Positions 1-8,599 of a stretch of 64,000 nucleotides of DNA are shown here, piece after piece. The stretch is taken from the NCBI GenBank assembly GCA_964446955.1, contig CAYUQJ010000009.1:47924-111923 (forward strand). Direction: 5' to 3'. Position numbers and translations under genes: made by a program. This stretch comes from Leptolinea sp964446955 (GTDB lineage Bacteria > Chloroflexota > Anaerolineae > Anaerolineales > Anaerolineaceae). The notes beneath the pieces are model-generated. The model was not told the origin of the DNA. It made no database searches and was given only the letters and a program-made list of their open reading frames with translations. The stretch's first letter is position 1, and the number at the start of each line of letters is the position of its first letter.

Positions 1-783
1 AAGGGATTGCGCATTGGCCTGTCACCGGATTATTTCCGAATTACGTATCCTGATCCCGCCACCGGTGAGCTACGGATGCAGCCCATCTCTCCAGAGATCG
101 AAACCGCCGTGCGCCGTGCCGCCGCCCTGTTGAAAGATATGGGCGCTGAGATCATTGAAGATGTACCCATGCCAAATACCCGTTATGGTATTCCGGCTTA
201 TTTTGTCATCAGCCGGGTGGAAGCCGCGTCCAACCTGCACCGTTATGATGGTGTCAAATACGGTTTTCGCACTCCCGAAACCACCCACGAGTTGCGCGAC
301 CTGTACAAAAAGACCCGCGCGCAGGGATTTGGCCCACAGCCCAAGTTGCGTATTCTGATGGGTATGTACGTCTCCGCCGCCCAGTACAGCGAGCAATATT
401 ACAACCGGGCGCTTAAAGTCCGCACCATCATCCGTCGTGACTTCGATGAGGTGTTCGATAAAAACGGGAAATACAAACTGGACGCACTGTTGACACCCAC
501 GACTCCAACCACTGCCTTTGACATGGGGGCTGTGTACGGCGATTCCGTACTCATGCAGTACGCCGACCAGTTGACCGTGCCTGCCAACCACGCCGGAATA
601 CCCGGTTTGTCTGTCCCGGCCGGGCTTGATTCAAAAATGCTGCCCATTGGAATTCAATTGCTGGGGGCTGACTATACCGAATCTGTCCTATTCCGCATTG
701 GCCGGGCATATGAAATGGCTACGGCCGGAGATGCCTGGCGTGTCGAAAAACCATCCGTGCTGGCCGGTCTGGCGGCAGAGTAG
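1..783 (+). CDS. gatA: Glu-tRNA(Gln)/Asp-tRNA(Asn) amidotransferase subunit A, C-terminal part
   Basis: The gene enters from the left edge: the frame is open from base 1 (KGLRIGLSPDYF, a typical mid-GatA segment) and ends at TAG 781-783. About 260 residues are present, the C-terminal half of a family usually near 485 aa. The conserved block LLTPTTPTTAF and the glycine-rich tail around PGLSVPAGLD and PIGIQLLG mark an amidase-signature protein of the GatA type. The Ser-cisSer-Lys catalytic triad lies upstream of the window and cannot be checked. GatA releases ammonia from glutamine for transamidation of misacylated tRNA in the cytoplasm. It is followed after 9 bases by gatB, so the two are co-transcribed; gatC is not in view. 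Confidence 0.96.
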   Translation, partial: KGLRIGLSPDYFRITYPDPATGELRMQPISPEIETAVRRAAALLKDMGAEIIEDVPMPNTRYGIPAYFVISRVEAASNLHRYDGVKYGFRTPETTHELRDLYKKTRAQGFGPQPKLRILMGMYVSAAQYSEQYYNRALKVRTIIRRDFDEVFDKNGKYKLDALLTPTTPTTAFDMGAVYGDSVLMQYADQLTVPANHAGIPGLSVPAGLDSKMLPIGIQLLGADYTESVLFRIGRAYEMATAGDAWRVEKPSVLAGLAAE

Positions 784-792
784 AAGGTGAAC

Positions 793-2241
793 ATGACCGA
801 ATACGAAGCCATCATCGGGTTGGAAACCCATATCCAGCTCAACACCACAACAAAGATCTTCTGCTCCTGCAAAGCGGACTCATGGTTTGACCCGCCCAAC
901 ACGAACATCTGCCCGGTATGCACCGGCCTTCCCGGCTCACTGCCTACCCTGAATAAAGCTGTTGTTGAAAAAGCAGTCTTGCTGGCCAAAGCCATGCATG
1001 CCAATCTACTGCCGCTTTCCTATTTCGCCCGCAAGAATTACTTCTACCCCGATCTGCCCAAGGGATACCAGATCTCGCAGTATGACAAACCCATTGCCCT
1101 GGGCGGGTATCTCGATATGCCCATGAATCCGGCAGACGGACAGGCTTACGTGCGCCATGTGACCATTGACAACATGCACCTGGAAGAGGATGCCGGCAAG
1201 ACCCGCAACGAACCCGGACGGCGTTTGATCGATTTCAACCGCTGCGGAGTCCCGCTCATTGAGATGGTCACCGGTCCCGATCTGCGTTCGGCCGATGAAG
1301 CCGCGCAATATCTCATCCGGTTACGCCAGTTGCTGCGCTGGCTGGGTATATCAGAAGCTGACATGGAAAAAGCCCACCTGCGCTGCGATGCCAATGTATC
1401 CATCCGTCCAAAAGGCGCCACCCACTTAAACCCCAAAACCGAGATCAAGAACGTCAACTCGATCGACGCTGTCAAGGAAGCCATTGGCAAGGAGATCGAA
1501 CGGCAGATCAAGGAAGTGGACGCCGGCCACCGGATCGAAACGTGGACCTTGGAATGGGACGAGGATGCCGGTGTACTGCGAAAGATGCGCTCCAAAGAAA
1601 CAGAAGCCGATTACCGCTACTTCCGAGAACCGGATCTGCTGGCCATTCGCATGACGGATGAATGGCGCGATTCCATCCTTAAAGATTATCCCGAACTGCC
1701 GTTGGAGCGCCGTGCCCGCTTTATTCAGGAATATGGTCTCCCGGAATACGATTCGGAGATTCTGACGGGCGAACGGTCTCTATCCGATTACTTTGAATCA
1801 ACGGTCGGGGCATACAAGGGAGACGCGAAACGGGTTTCCAATTGGATCATGAACGATGTTTTGCGCATGGTCAATGAAGCCGGCAAGCCGGCCTATGAAT
1901 TAAAACTTACCCCGGCATTCCTGGCTGAGATCATCAAACTGGTTGACGCGGGAACGGTGAACACATCCACAGGGAAGAGCCTGCTGGCCAAAGTGGAATC
2001 CACCGGTTTTGCCCCGGGAAAAATTGTGGAAGATGAAGGCCTGGCACAGGTGAGCGATGATAGCGCCATCCGGTCGGTATGTGAAAAAATCATGTCTGCC
2101 AGCCCCAACGAGACAGCCTCGTACAAAGCAGGAAAAGTCACACTCATCGGTTGGTTTGTGGGTCAGGTGATGAAGGAAATGCGCGGCAAGGCCGATCCGC
2201 AGATAGCCCGTAAGATCATGGAAGAAATGCTTTCAAAATAG
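793..2241 (+). CDS. gatB: Glu-tRNA(Gln)/Asp-tRNA(Asn) amidotransferase subunit B
   Basis: This is a full-length GatB of 482 aa. The N-terminal kinase-like catalytic domain opens with YEAIIGLETHIQL and has the Cys pairs CSC and CPVC near residues 25-45. YFYPDLPKGYQISQYD is the family signature. The C-terminal ~150 residues form the helical and YqeY-like tRNA-binding tail. GatB activates the misacylated Glu-tRNA(Gln) or Asp-tRNA(Asn) and receives ammonia from GatA. ATG 793 is preferred over GTG 787 because AAGG at 784-787 sits 5 bases upstream of it. The gene ends just before a strong terminator, so it is the last of its operon. Confidence 0.97.
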   Translation: MTEYEAIIGLETHIQLNTTTKIFCSCKADSWFDPPNTNICPVCTGLPGSLPTLNKAVVEKAVLLAKAMHANLLPLSYFARKNYFYPDLPKGYQISQYDKPIALGGYLDMPMNPADGQAYVRHVTIDNMHLEEDAGKTRNEPGRRLIDFNRCGVPLIEMVTGPDLRSADEAAQYLIRLRQLLRWLGISEADMEKAHLRCDANVSIRPKGATHLNPKTEIKNVNSIDAVKEAIGKEIERQIKEVDAGHRIETWTLEWDEDAGVLRKMRSKETEADYRYFREPDLLAIRMTDEWRDSILKDYPELPLERRARFIQEYGLPEYDSEILTGERSLSDYFESTVGAYKGDAKRVSNWIMNDVLRMVNEAGKPAYELKLTPAFLAEIIKLVDAGTVNTSTGKSLLAKVESTGFAPGKIVEDEGLAQVSDDSAIRSVCEKIMSASPNETASYKAGKVTLIGWFVGQVMKEMRGKADPQIARKIMEEMLSK

Positions 2242-2282
2242 TATTACGGGAAATTGTTTACAGCTATCGAAATTCTAAATTG

Positions 2283-2319
2283 AAACCCTGAAGGTTTTCA
2301 AAAACCTTCAGGGTTTTTT
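2283..2319 (+). terminator. Rho-independent terminator after gatB
   Basis: The arms AAACCCTGAAGGTTTT and AAAACCTTCAGGGTTT form a near-perfect stem of about 16 bp around a minimal loop and run into T6. It ends the gatAB transcript and insulates the PadR promoter downstream. Confidence 0.9.
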
Positions 2320-2341
2320 AAATTGATTTTCCAAACATACC

Positions 2342-2389
2342 TTGACATGCGATATATCGTCTGATATTATATCGTCATGCGTTATAACG
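2342..2389 (+). promoter_or_regulatory. padR promoter with three palindromic operator candidates
   Basis: TTGACA (2342-2347), a 17-bp spacer and TATTAT (2365-2370) form a near-consensus sigma-70 type promoter. Three palindromes overlap it: CGATATATCG (2350-2359) between the hexamers, GATAT-T-ATATC (2363-2373) over the -10, and CGTTATAACG (2380-2389) just after the start site. PadR proteins bind AT-rich palindromes and usually repress themselves, so I infer an autoregulatory operator. Confidence 0.75.
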
Positions 2390-2399
2390 AGGAGCGAGT

Positions 2400-2729
2400 A
2401 TGATAGAAAAACAAATTCAAAAATACCTGCCGCTGTCCGAATCAACCTATTACATTCTTCTTTCCCTGGTTGAACCGCGGCACGGATATGGTGTGATGCA
2501 GCACGTGGAAACAATCAGCCGCAAGTCCGTATCGATAGGACCTGGAACATTGTACGGAGCTTTTTCGAATCTGGAAAAAGCCGGGCTGATACGCGCCGCC
2601 GGCGAAGAAGACCGGCGTAAGTATTACGTGCTTACAGATCTGGGACGAAACGTACTGGCAGAACAAATTCGCCGCCTTCAGATTATGGCTGAAAATGGCG
2701 GTGAGGTCATACCCCTGTTGGAGAAATGA
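2400..2729 (+). CDS. PadR family transcriptional regulator
   Basis: The 109-aa protein is a compact PadR winged-helix regulator. STYYILLSL starts helix 1, HGYGVMQHVE is the family HGY motif, GPGTLYGAFSNLEKAGLI is the recognition helix and wing entry, and RRKYYVLTDLGR is the beta wing. The short C-terminal dimerisation helix fits PadR subfamily s2. ATG 2400 has GAGGAG at 2389-2394. The gene overlaps or abuts the DUF2812 gene downstream, a pairing often seen in Firmicutes and Chloroflexi, in which PadR controls the membrane partner. The effector is unknown. Confidence 0.92.
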   Translation: MIEKQIQKYLPLSESTYYILLSLVEPRHGYGVMQHVETISRKSVSIGPGTLYGAFSNLEKAGLIRAAGEEDRRKYYVLTDLGRNVLAEQIRRLQIMAENGGEVIPLLEK

Positions 2730-2740
2730 GAGTAATTAAC

Positions 2741-3268
2741 ATGAGCACACAAGAAAAAACCTTTCGGAAATTCCGTTTCTACTGGGCCTGGGAGGATGAC
2801 CACGAAGAGAACTGGCTGCGGGAAATGTCACTACAGGGAAACCACATGAAAAAAGTGATCTTCCCGGGCATTTATACCTTTGAGATGGGAAAGCCAAAAG
2901 ATTATGTCTATCGTCTAGATTACGCACCGGAAAATTTTAATGACAATTATTTAAACCTTTTCCGTGACGCGGGTTGGAGCTATCTGGGTAATCTGAACTA
3001 CTGGCAGTACTTCCGAAAAGAAGTCCTCGGCAATGACGTGCCTGAAATTTTCACAGACAATGATTCAAAAGCAAAGAAATACCGTCAGTTGATCGCCATG
3101 TTATCCGCCCTGCTGCCATTGATGCTAATCAATGTCATTAATTGTGGCAGCCGTGCTGATCAACCCTTTTGGCTCGGGTTGACCATCTTCTTTTTCATTT
3201 TTCTGGTTATGTTTGTTATCGGAATCATCAAGCTGCTGAAACGGGTCAATCAACTGAAGCAACTATGA
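2741..3268 (+). CDS. DUF2812-type membrane protein
   Basis: The 175-aa protein has a soluble N-terminal domain with the FRKFRFYWAWEDDHEENWL opening typical of DUF2812, then two hydrophobic segments near residues 125-145 and 150-170. No catalytic motif is visible and the function is unknown. DUF2812 genes are commonly paired with PadR regulators, as here. An ATG at 2726 overlaps the padR stop (ATGA) and would add five residues. ATG 2741 is preferred because of GAGAG at 2728-2732 and the usual family start. Either way the two genes are co-transcribed and end at the terminator at 3308. Confidence 0.82.
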   Translation: MSTQEKTFRKFRFYWAWEDDHEENWLREMSLQGNHMKKVIFPGIYTFEMGKPKDYVYRLDYAPENFNDNYLNLFRDAGWSYLGNLNYWQYFRKEVLGNDVPEIFTDNDSKAKKYRQLIAMLSALLPLMLINVINCGSRADQPFWLGLTIFFFIFLVMFVIGIIKLLKRVNQLKQL

Positions 3269-3307
3269 TTCTTGCAGATCGCGTCAATTTCGCTGGATGT
3301 GAGCAAC

Positions 3308-3340
3308 AAAGGCGGGCAATCAAACCCGCCTTTGGATTTT
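3308..3340. terminator. Terminator between convergent genes
   Basis: AAAGGCGGG (3308-3316) pairs perfectly with CCCGCCTTT (3325-3333), followed by a T-rich tail on the plus strand. It closes the PadR/DUF2812 transcript and may also serve the convergent UroD-like gene, although the minus-strand T tract is poor. Confidence 0.8.
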
Positions 3341-3347
3341 AATGGGT

Positions 3348-4289
3348 CTATCCATGCCAGTTATGCGCGGTATCAATCGCCGTTTTCAGGTTATCCCAGT
3401 TGGTATCCGCGGGAACCGTGCAATCCGCCCCGAGGATGAAGCGGTCAGGGGCATCTTTAAGTACAGCTTCTGCCGCCGCTTTTACCTCATCCGTGCTGCC
3501 TTTTGCCAGAATACCCAATCGGTCAAGGCCGCCCATAAAGGGTCGGTTAAATAGACTCGCGGCGTCTCTTGGCGTGATCTTTCCACCGGTCAATTCCAGA
3601 CTGGCATTCACTACCTGCCCGGGATAATCGGCATACTGCTCAATACTGCTGTACGGCAGTTGATAATCACAAACATGCAGGATGCTGAAAGGGCATGTCC
3701 GGTTTATCTCTTCCATAACTTCAAGGTCAAACGGCCGTATACAGGTTTCAAAACTGTCCGGATCAGAAAAACGGGAGGCTTCACCACCCTGGGTGGACAT
3801 ATAAAAGCCATCCAACCCCAGCTTTATGCATTCTTTCACAAACCGCATCACGCTGTTGGTGATGGTTCGCATACCGGTTTTAACTTTCTCCGGTTCTTCC
3901 ATGATATGACGGGTTATCGTGTCATAACTCGTGGTCTGCGCGGCGAACATAAACGGAGAATAGAGGGTCAGAATGACCATAGCCTCTTCTTTTGCCGCCT
4001 TTACCAGACCCTCAACCACCCCCAATGGATCGGCATAAAAATCCAAACCATATTCCGGCATTTTTAACCAATCATCCGGCGTTTTGATCTCATCGATCGG
4101 AGGAAATTTCCGTTCATACTGTATCTTTACAAAATCCATCCCGGTATAACGGAAAAACTCCAGGTGTTTTTCCACGGCTGCCCGTCCGGAGCGGCAGGAT
4201 GGATCAAAATGCAAAAAGAATCCCGCCGGAATACAGGCAGGTCTGGACCCCGGATCCAGCAGGCTGAAAATGACATCCCGTTTGTTCAT
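3348..4289 (-). CDS. Uroporphyrinogen decarboxylase-family protein (MtaA/CmuA-like)
   Basis: The 313-aa TIM-barrel protein belongs to the UroD superfamily. It lacks the true HemE N-terminal motif. It does carry HVC in ILHVCDYQ (about residues 210-216) and a distal Cys in GADCTVPADTNWDNLK near the C-terminus, which together fit the His-x-Cys...Cys zinc-site pattern of corrinoid-dependent methyltransferases such as MtaA and CmuA. A role in methyl transfer rather than heme synthesis is therefore likely, with substrate unknown. ATG 4289 has GGGAGG about 6 bases upstream. No corrinoid protein or partner methyltransferase is adjacent, so the pathway cannot be assigned from context. Confidence 0.85.
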   Translation of the reverse strand: MNKRDVIFSLLDPGSRPACIPAGFFLHFDPSCRSGRAAVEKHLEFFRYTGMDFVKIQYERKFPPIDEIKTPDDWLKMPEYGLDFYADPLGVVEGLVKAAKEEAMVILTLYSPFMFAAQTTSYDTITRHIMEEPEKVKTGMRTITNSVMRFVKECIKLGLDGFYMSTQGGEASRFSDPDSFETCIRPFDLEVMEEINRTCPFSILHVCDYQLPYSSIEQYADYPGQVVNASLELTGGKITPRDAASLFNRPFMGGLDRLGILAKGSTDEVKAAAEAVLKDAPDRFILGADCTVPADTNWDNLKTAIDTAHNWHG

Positions 4290-4394
4290 GGCAACCTCCC
4301 ATATTATGGAAACAAATAAATTATAGATGGTTGAATGGCACTACGGAGAGAAACACAACTTTTTCGGTGATCTAAAACCGCCGGGTATTCCACA

Positions 4395-6359
4395 TCATTG
4401 CGCCGGCTGCAAACGGTACATGTAGAACAGCATCTCCTGTAATCCATGCACACTTATCAGTTCGCCTCCCGGATATTGTTGCATACAAAGATCAAGGTCA
4501 GCCTGTCTTTGAGGCAGAAACACAAACAACAGTTTATCCCCATCGGGAACCGGGTTCGCGGGGTCTCCCCACGGATTGTTTATATCCTTGGCAGAGATAT
4601 GCGGTGCCAGATAGACGGTCGAGAGAATAGACCGGTAACCCATTCGCTGCCAGCCGACAAAGAAGACCTCCCAGCTCTCGTCATACTCCTTAAGGTGATC
4701 AGCCAATTTTTGTGCGACCCTGGTTGGATAACCGCCAAAACCCGCCCGCGGCGAATAATCGTAGAAATAGAAACCGGCTTCCTCAAACCCAATGATGAGA
4801 ACCACTACAATGCTCATGAAGGCGATTAATCTTCTCCACCGCGGTATTGATTGCTCAACAAATCGGATTGCTCCATCCAGGCCGTAACCAATGACCATAT
4901 AGCACAGAGGTGCAGCGGCCACATATCGTTGAGGAGCCGGTGGGCTGGTGCTAAGCGCACCCGTAACAATGATCATCGTCAACCATACAACGATCAACGA
5001 CAGGCGGTTATCTTTCCATCTGAAAAGCATTAATCCAGCTCCCAGGTAAAACAACAACCCGGAAAAGGGTCGCAGCAGCGGATAACCCGAATCAAACCAC
5101 GCATTTTGGAATGGGGCGATAGTCAGTCCGCTCAGGCTGCCTGTGAACTGGGCAATCAGGATTTCCACCATGCCCTGGCCGGTTCGAGCCATTTCATCCG
5201 CCACCCAACCGCCCAGAATGGTGACCCTTTGCAAGGGTGCCTGAAATTCCACCGGATTGCATACATAGAACCAGGCCAGAGGGAGGAACACTACCAGCAT
5301 AGAAATTCCCATGATAAATATTCCAGAGATCGATCGCCGCAACCGTTTGGGATCTTGAATGGACACGATCAACAACCACAAAGGTACAGCCGCAAACAAT
5401 CCCCGGGCAGAAACGTAGAAATACTGTGACAAACCGAGAAAAAGTCCGGCCGCCACGTAAGCAGCCCTGCGCTCATGATTCCAGGCCCACCAGAGCGATC
5501 CGAGAGTCAACAACCAGCTCAAACCGTCCCAGATATTGTTTAAACCAAGCCGTGAAAAATGGATATGAAAACTGGAAAATGCCAGAAGCAACGCGGCTAT
5601 CAGCGCTGAACGGGTATTAAACATCGGCCGCATCACCAGAAACAATACCGCCACAGTGACCGAGCCAACAAGGGCAGCCGTTATCCGCAGACCGATGGTC
5701 GTCTGCCCAAGCAGGGCAATACCAAAAGATTGCACAAAATAATACATGGCAGGGAAGGAATACCAACCGGTAATAAAAATATTGTCTGTTAATCCGGACA
5801 GAAAGAAAACCGAAGATAATCCCATGGCGCCTTCATCACCGGAGAGGACTGATGGGTAGACTGTCAGATTCAAGCCCCTGAGTAATAATGCCGTGAGAAA
5901 TAGAAAAGCCAGTGGAAGAAAAATATTTTTATGGCGGTTAAGAGGAACCAGTTTTTGTTCCCACCCTGCAAAGACCACCATACCAATAGCCGCCCCCCAC
6001 GAAATTAGAGACACAAATGGATGTACCATCCGCGCGGAGAAACCGGCAGCCAGGATGCAGGTGATGGAGAAGAGAACAGCCATAAGTAACGATATAAATC
6101 GTACTGCCGGAAGTGCAAATATTCTGGAAGTAGATTCCACCCGGGTTAAAACATGGTCTACCCCCCGCCCAAGCAGCAATCCCCACAACCCGTATCCCGC
6201 GATAATAGCACCAATCACAATAAGAAGCAGGTATTGACCGGCAGCGACCAGCCGTCTCAATTCCATATTAAACAAGATCAGAACAGCTCCACAGATGAGC
6301 AGAAACAGATACAGTTTTCGGGAAGATCCGGTACGATTTGGCAATTCAATACGATCCAT
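4395..6359 (-). CDS. GT-C fold membrane glycosyltransferase (GT39/ArnT-like)
   Basis: The 654-aa protein has an N-terminal hydrophobic region and at least 11-13 predicted membrane segments. SGDEGAMGL near residue 175 carries the acidic pair typical of the first extracytoplasmic loop of GT-C enzymes using polyprenyl-phosphate sugars (PMT_2/ArnT group). SRLGLNNIWDGL and the C-terminal soluble tail also match that architecture. It probably glycosylates a lipid or surface protein at the outer face of the membrane; donor and acceptor are unknown. It stands alone, 100 bases upstream of the UroD-like start. Its Shine-Dalgarno is weak. Confidence 0.8.
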   Translation of the reverse strand: MDRIELPNRTGSSRKLYLFLLICGAVLILFNMELRRLVAAGQYLLLIVIGAIIAGYGLWGLLLGRGVDHVLTRVESTSRIFALPAVRFISLLMAVLFSITCILAAGFSARMVHPFVSLISWGAAIGMVVFAGWEQKLVPLNRHKNIFLPLAFLFLTALLLRGLNLTVYPSVLSGDEGAMGLSSVFFLSGLTDNIFITGWYSFPAMYYFVQSFGIALLGQTTIGLRITAALVGSVTVAVLFLVMRPMFNTRSALIAALLLAFSSFHIHFSRLGLNNIWDGLSWLLTLGSLWWAWNHERRAAYVAAGLFLGLSQYFYVSARGLFAAVPLWLLIVSIQDPKRLRRSISGIFIMGISMLVVFLPLAWFYVCNPVEFQAPLQRVTILGGWVADEMARTGQGMVEILIAQFTGSLSGLTIAPFQNAWFDSGYPLLRPFSGLLFYLGAGLMLFRWKDNRLSLIVVWLTMIIVTGALSTSPPAPQRYVAAAPLCYMVIGYGLDGAIRFVEQSIPRWRRLIAFMSIVVVLIIGFEEAGFYFYDYSPRAGFGGYPTRVAQKLADHLKEYDESWEVFFVGWQRMGYRSILSTVYLAPHISAKDINNPWGDPANPVPDGDKLLFVFLPQRQADLDLCMQQYPGGELISVHGLQEMLFYMYRLQPAQ

Positions 6360-6573
6360 TGATATGTCTTCTTAGTAATCCGGCCACAGAAGAAAACGAA
6401 TTGCGGATTAACGGAATTCTTTAACCGGCCTCAAGGTCCCCGCCGGTTGAATTCCATGACGGTGATAGTTCATTATATATCACGGCTTTTTACAGGAATT
6501 TTTCCCAAATGACAGGCTGATCAGAAATGGTCTCCAAAAAAACCGCTCTTCTATCAATTAGAAAGTCAACCAC

Positions 6574-6594
6574 CTTGCGATACAATATCGCAAG
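6574..6594. promoter_or_regulatory. Perfect 9-3-9 inverted repeat, operator candidate
   Basis: CTTGCGATA (6574-6582), spacer CAA, TATCGCAAG (6586-6594). It contains a TACAAT hexamer and lies about 60 bases upstream of the methyltransferase start, so it may be an operator over a promoter. No matching -35 is convincing. The surrounding 6360-6653 holds no gene. Confidence 0.45.
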
Positions 6595-6653
6595 ATATTC
6601 ACAGCGAATAACCACACCCGCCGTATCTGCTGCGGGACAACTCCAACATCTAG

Positions 6654-7649
6654 ATGCCTGATCCAAGACCTGATCTCTACCACAAACTCGCCACTCAAGT
6701 CATCCGCCGCTATCAAGCGAACGCGCGGAAATCCATGCTCGATGTGTATGAAGTCGACCGTTGTTTTACCAGCCTGGAAAACGACAATCTGGAATTTGTT
6801 TATGCCAATCGCGAAGAAGTAATCGCCATATTATCCAACCCGGAATACGCCCTCGACCTGGCGCGGGTTTTTGTCCGGTCGAGCCTGGAATTTACCTTCA
6901 ACAATAACCAGTTTGTCGATATGGATTCCACGGAGAAAGACAGGCTGTTTTCTTTGTACCGCGAATATCTGGATGGAATGAAGACCATCCTGTTGCACAG
7001 CCGGGAATATTCTGTTTTTGAGGAAAACTTTTCCTCTTTAGTAAAAGAACACTTTAAGAATCTGAGTAAAAATATAAGCCGCTTTTTCGAGCGGGAAAGT
7101 GGACGGTGTTTACAGGAAAATATTATCCTGAAACAGGTTGTATGCAGTGAATACTCACCTGATTTTCAACTGAAATTGCTTGGATTAACCGCCAGTGATC
7201 TCAAGCAGCCGGTTTTAGATCTGGGCTGTGGGAAGAACGGCACTTTGGTCAAATACCTGCTTGGTCTCGGCATCAAGTCCATTGGCGTTGATCGTCTGGT
7301 AGCCGAAGAAGCCGGATTGAAGGAAGTAGACTGGTTTGACATTGATTTCAAACCTGAAACCTGGGGAACAATCATCTCGCATATGGCTTTTTCCAACCAC
7401 TTCCTCTTCCATCACCGTTACATTCACGGCAAGCCAGGACAGTACGCCCGGCTTTACATGAAAATCCTGCGATCATTGAAACCCGGAGGCTGCTTTGTTT
7501 ATTCCCCCGCGCTGCCGTTTATTGAAAAATTATTGCCGTCAGATCAATACAGTGTGTCAAAACAGGTCATTAGCACAAACTTTGATGGAACAGACCGGAA
7601 GCCCGAAGTCGTGCAGGTGGTCAACACGGGATCTCAACACGTCCCGTGA
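6654..7649 (+). CDS. Class I SAM-dependent methyltransferase
   Basis: The 331-aa protein has two parts. Residues 1-180 are a helical region of unknown family. From about residue 180 comes a Rossmann methyltransferase core: VLDLGCGKNG is motif I, SIGVDRLV is the acidic end of strand 2, and LRSLKPGGCFVYSPAL is motif III/post-III. The substrate cannot be predicted; an N-terminal recognition domain would be consistent with the layout. ATG 6654 lacks a clear Shine-Dalgarno, so the start is uncertain. The 3' end overlaps the convergent Mth938-like gene by 16 bases. Confidence 0.8.
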   Translation: MPDPRPDLYHKLATQVIRRYQANARKSMLDVYEVDRCFTSLENDNLEFVYANREEVIAILSNPEYALDLARVFVRSSLEFTFNNNQFVDMDSTEKDRLFSLYREYLDGMKTILLHSREYSVFEENFSSLVKEHFKNLSKNISRFFERESGRCLQENIILKQVVCSEYSPDFQLKLLGLTASDLKQPVLDLGCGKNGTLVKYLLGLGIKSIGVDRLVAEEAGLKEVDWFDIDFKPETWGTIISHMAFSNHFLFHHRYIHGKPGQYARLYMKILRSLKPGGCFVYSPALPFIEKLLPSDQYSVSKQVISTNFDGTDRKPEVVQVVNTGSQHVP

Positions 7650-8023
7650 GCCAGTAAAGCCACATTGAGGCCTTCCCGATGGAGTTCGTTGTATTTCCTG
7701 CAGGCTTTGGGAGTCTTTTTTAGGATCAATCGGCTAATTCCATGATCATGTATGTAATGCCGTGTTTCCTCTGGAACATCAATCATGCCGTCGACACCAA
7801 TGCCGATGATCAGCACGTCAACATCCTGGTCAAACACTCCAGTGATCATTTTCTTCTCCAGAATGTGGCCTTTGCGCTCTTTCCATTCCGAAACAACCGA
7901 TCCAACCATCCGGATATCTTTCCCGAAACCCTCTCCTGATTCTGAATGCACCTCATTCAAAATAACAAACCTTCCACGGGAAAACTCCTCGATCGGACCT
8001 TCCGGATCACGAAATTCTTCCAT
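7634..8023 (-). CDS. Mth938-like domain protein
   Basis: The 129-aa protein matches the Mth938/NDUFAF3-type (DUF498) fold: VDVLIIGIGVDGMIDVPEE, then ISRLILKKTPKACRKYNEL, then NVALLAHGTC at the extreme C-terminus. The conserved Ac..yN and terminal TC motifs are intact. The bacterial function is unknown; the eukaryotic relative assists respiratory complex I assembly. ATG 8023 follows GGGAGA. It is the last gene of the hpcH-GNAT-Mth938 operon. Confidence 0.85.
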   Translation of the reverse strand: MEEFRDPEGPIEEFSRGRFVILNEVHSESGEGFGKDIRMVGSVVSEWKERKGHILEKKMITGVFDQDVDVLIIGIGVDGMIDVPEETRHYIHDHGISRLILKKTPKACRKYNELHREGLNVALLAHGTC

Positions 8024-8034
8024 GACAATCTCCC

Positions 8035-8598
8035 TTACTCCAGTTCGCGCGGATGCGTTTCATTCCATTCCCGATCCAACAGGGCGAACCATAGCTCTGA
8101 AGCCCAATACCCCTTGTACCAAAGACTTTCAACAAACAACCCCTCCCGCCGGAATCCGACCCGTTCCAGTAGACTGTGAGCAGAATGATTCTCTGGATCA
8201 CAATTGGCAATAACCCGGTGAACCTTTAAATCATAGAAAAGGTAATCCACCAGAGCGGAGACTGCCTCATAGCCGAAACCCTGTTTATGGTAAGGACGCG
8301 ATAATGTCATCCCGATCTCTGCCTGCCGGTGGCTGTCTTTGATGACCTGAAATGCGACATCACCGATCAGAGCGCCTGTTGTTTTTAATTCCATTCCAAG
8401 TTGCAGCCATTGTCCGGCTTCTCCCGGAACAACATCCTTTATTTGATCAATAAATTCCTCCGCCTGTTCTTCCGTGAACGGAGTTCCCCAGCCCTGATAA
8501 CGGGCAATTTCAGGATCAGATCGATATTCAGAAAATGCCGATACATCTTTTTGGCTGAGAGGCCGCAGGAATAAGCGGTTCGTTTCAAGTCTTAACAT
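8035..8598 (-). CDS. GNAT family N-acetyltransferase (RimJ/RimL type)
   Basis: The 187-aa single-domain protein starts LETNRLFLRPLSQKD, the classic RimJ/RimL opening. It has the acetyl-CoA-binding region around EIGMTLSRPYHKQGFGYEA (Q/R-x-x-G-x-G/A equivalent) and NPENHSAHSLLERVGF-like text (NCDPENHSAHSLLERVGF) near residue 140. It would acetylate a protein N-terminus or small amine; the substrate is unknown. ATG 8598 lies one base after the stop of the upstream aldolase gene and has GAAGGGG, so it is translationally coupled. Confidence 0.9.
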   Translation of the reverse strand: MLRLETNRLFLRPLSQKDVSAFSEYRSDPEIARYQGWGTPFTEEQAEEFIDQIKDVVPGEAGQWLQLGMELKTTGALIGDVAFQVIKDSHRQAEIGMTLSRPYHKQGFGYEAVSALVDYLFYDLKVHRVIANCDPENHSAHSLLERVGFRREGLFVESLWYKGYWASELWFALLDREWNETHPRELE

Positions 8599-8599
8599 A

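Noticed and set aside
70..591. Minus-strand frame of 173 aa opposite gatA
   Set aside because: It is the antisense of the conserved GatA C-terminus, with no ribosome site and no family resemblance.
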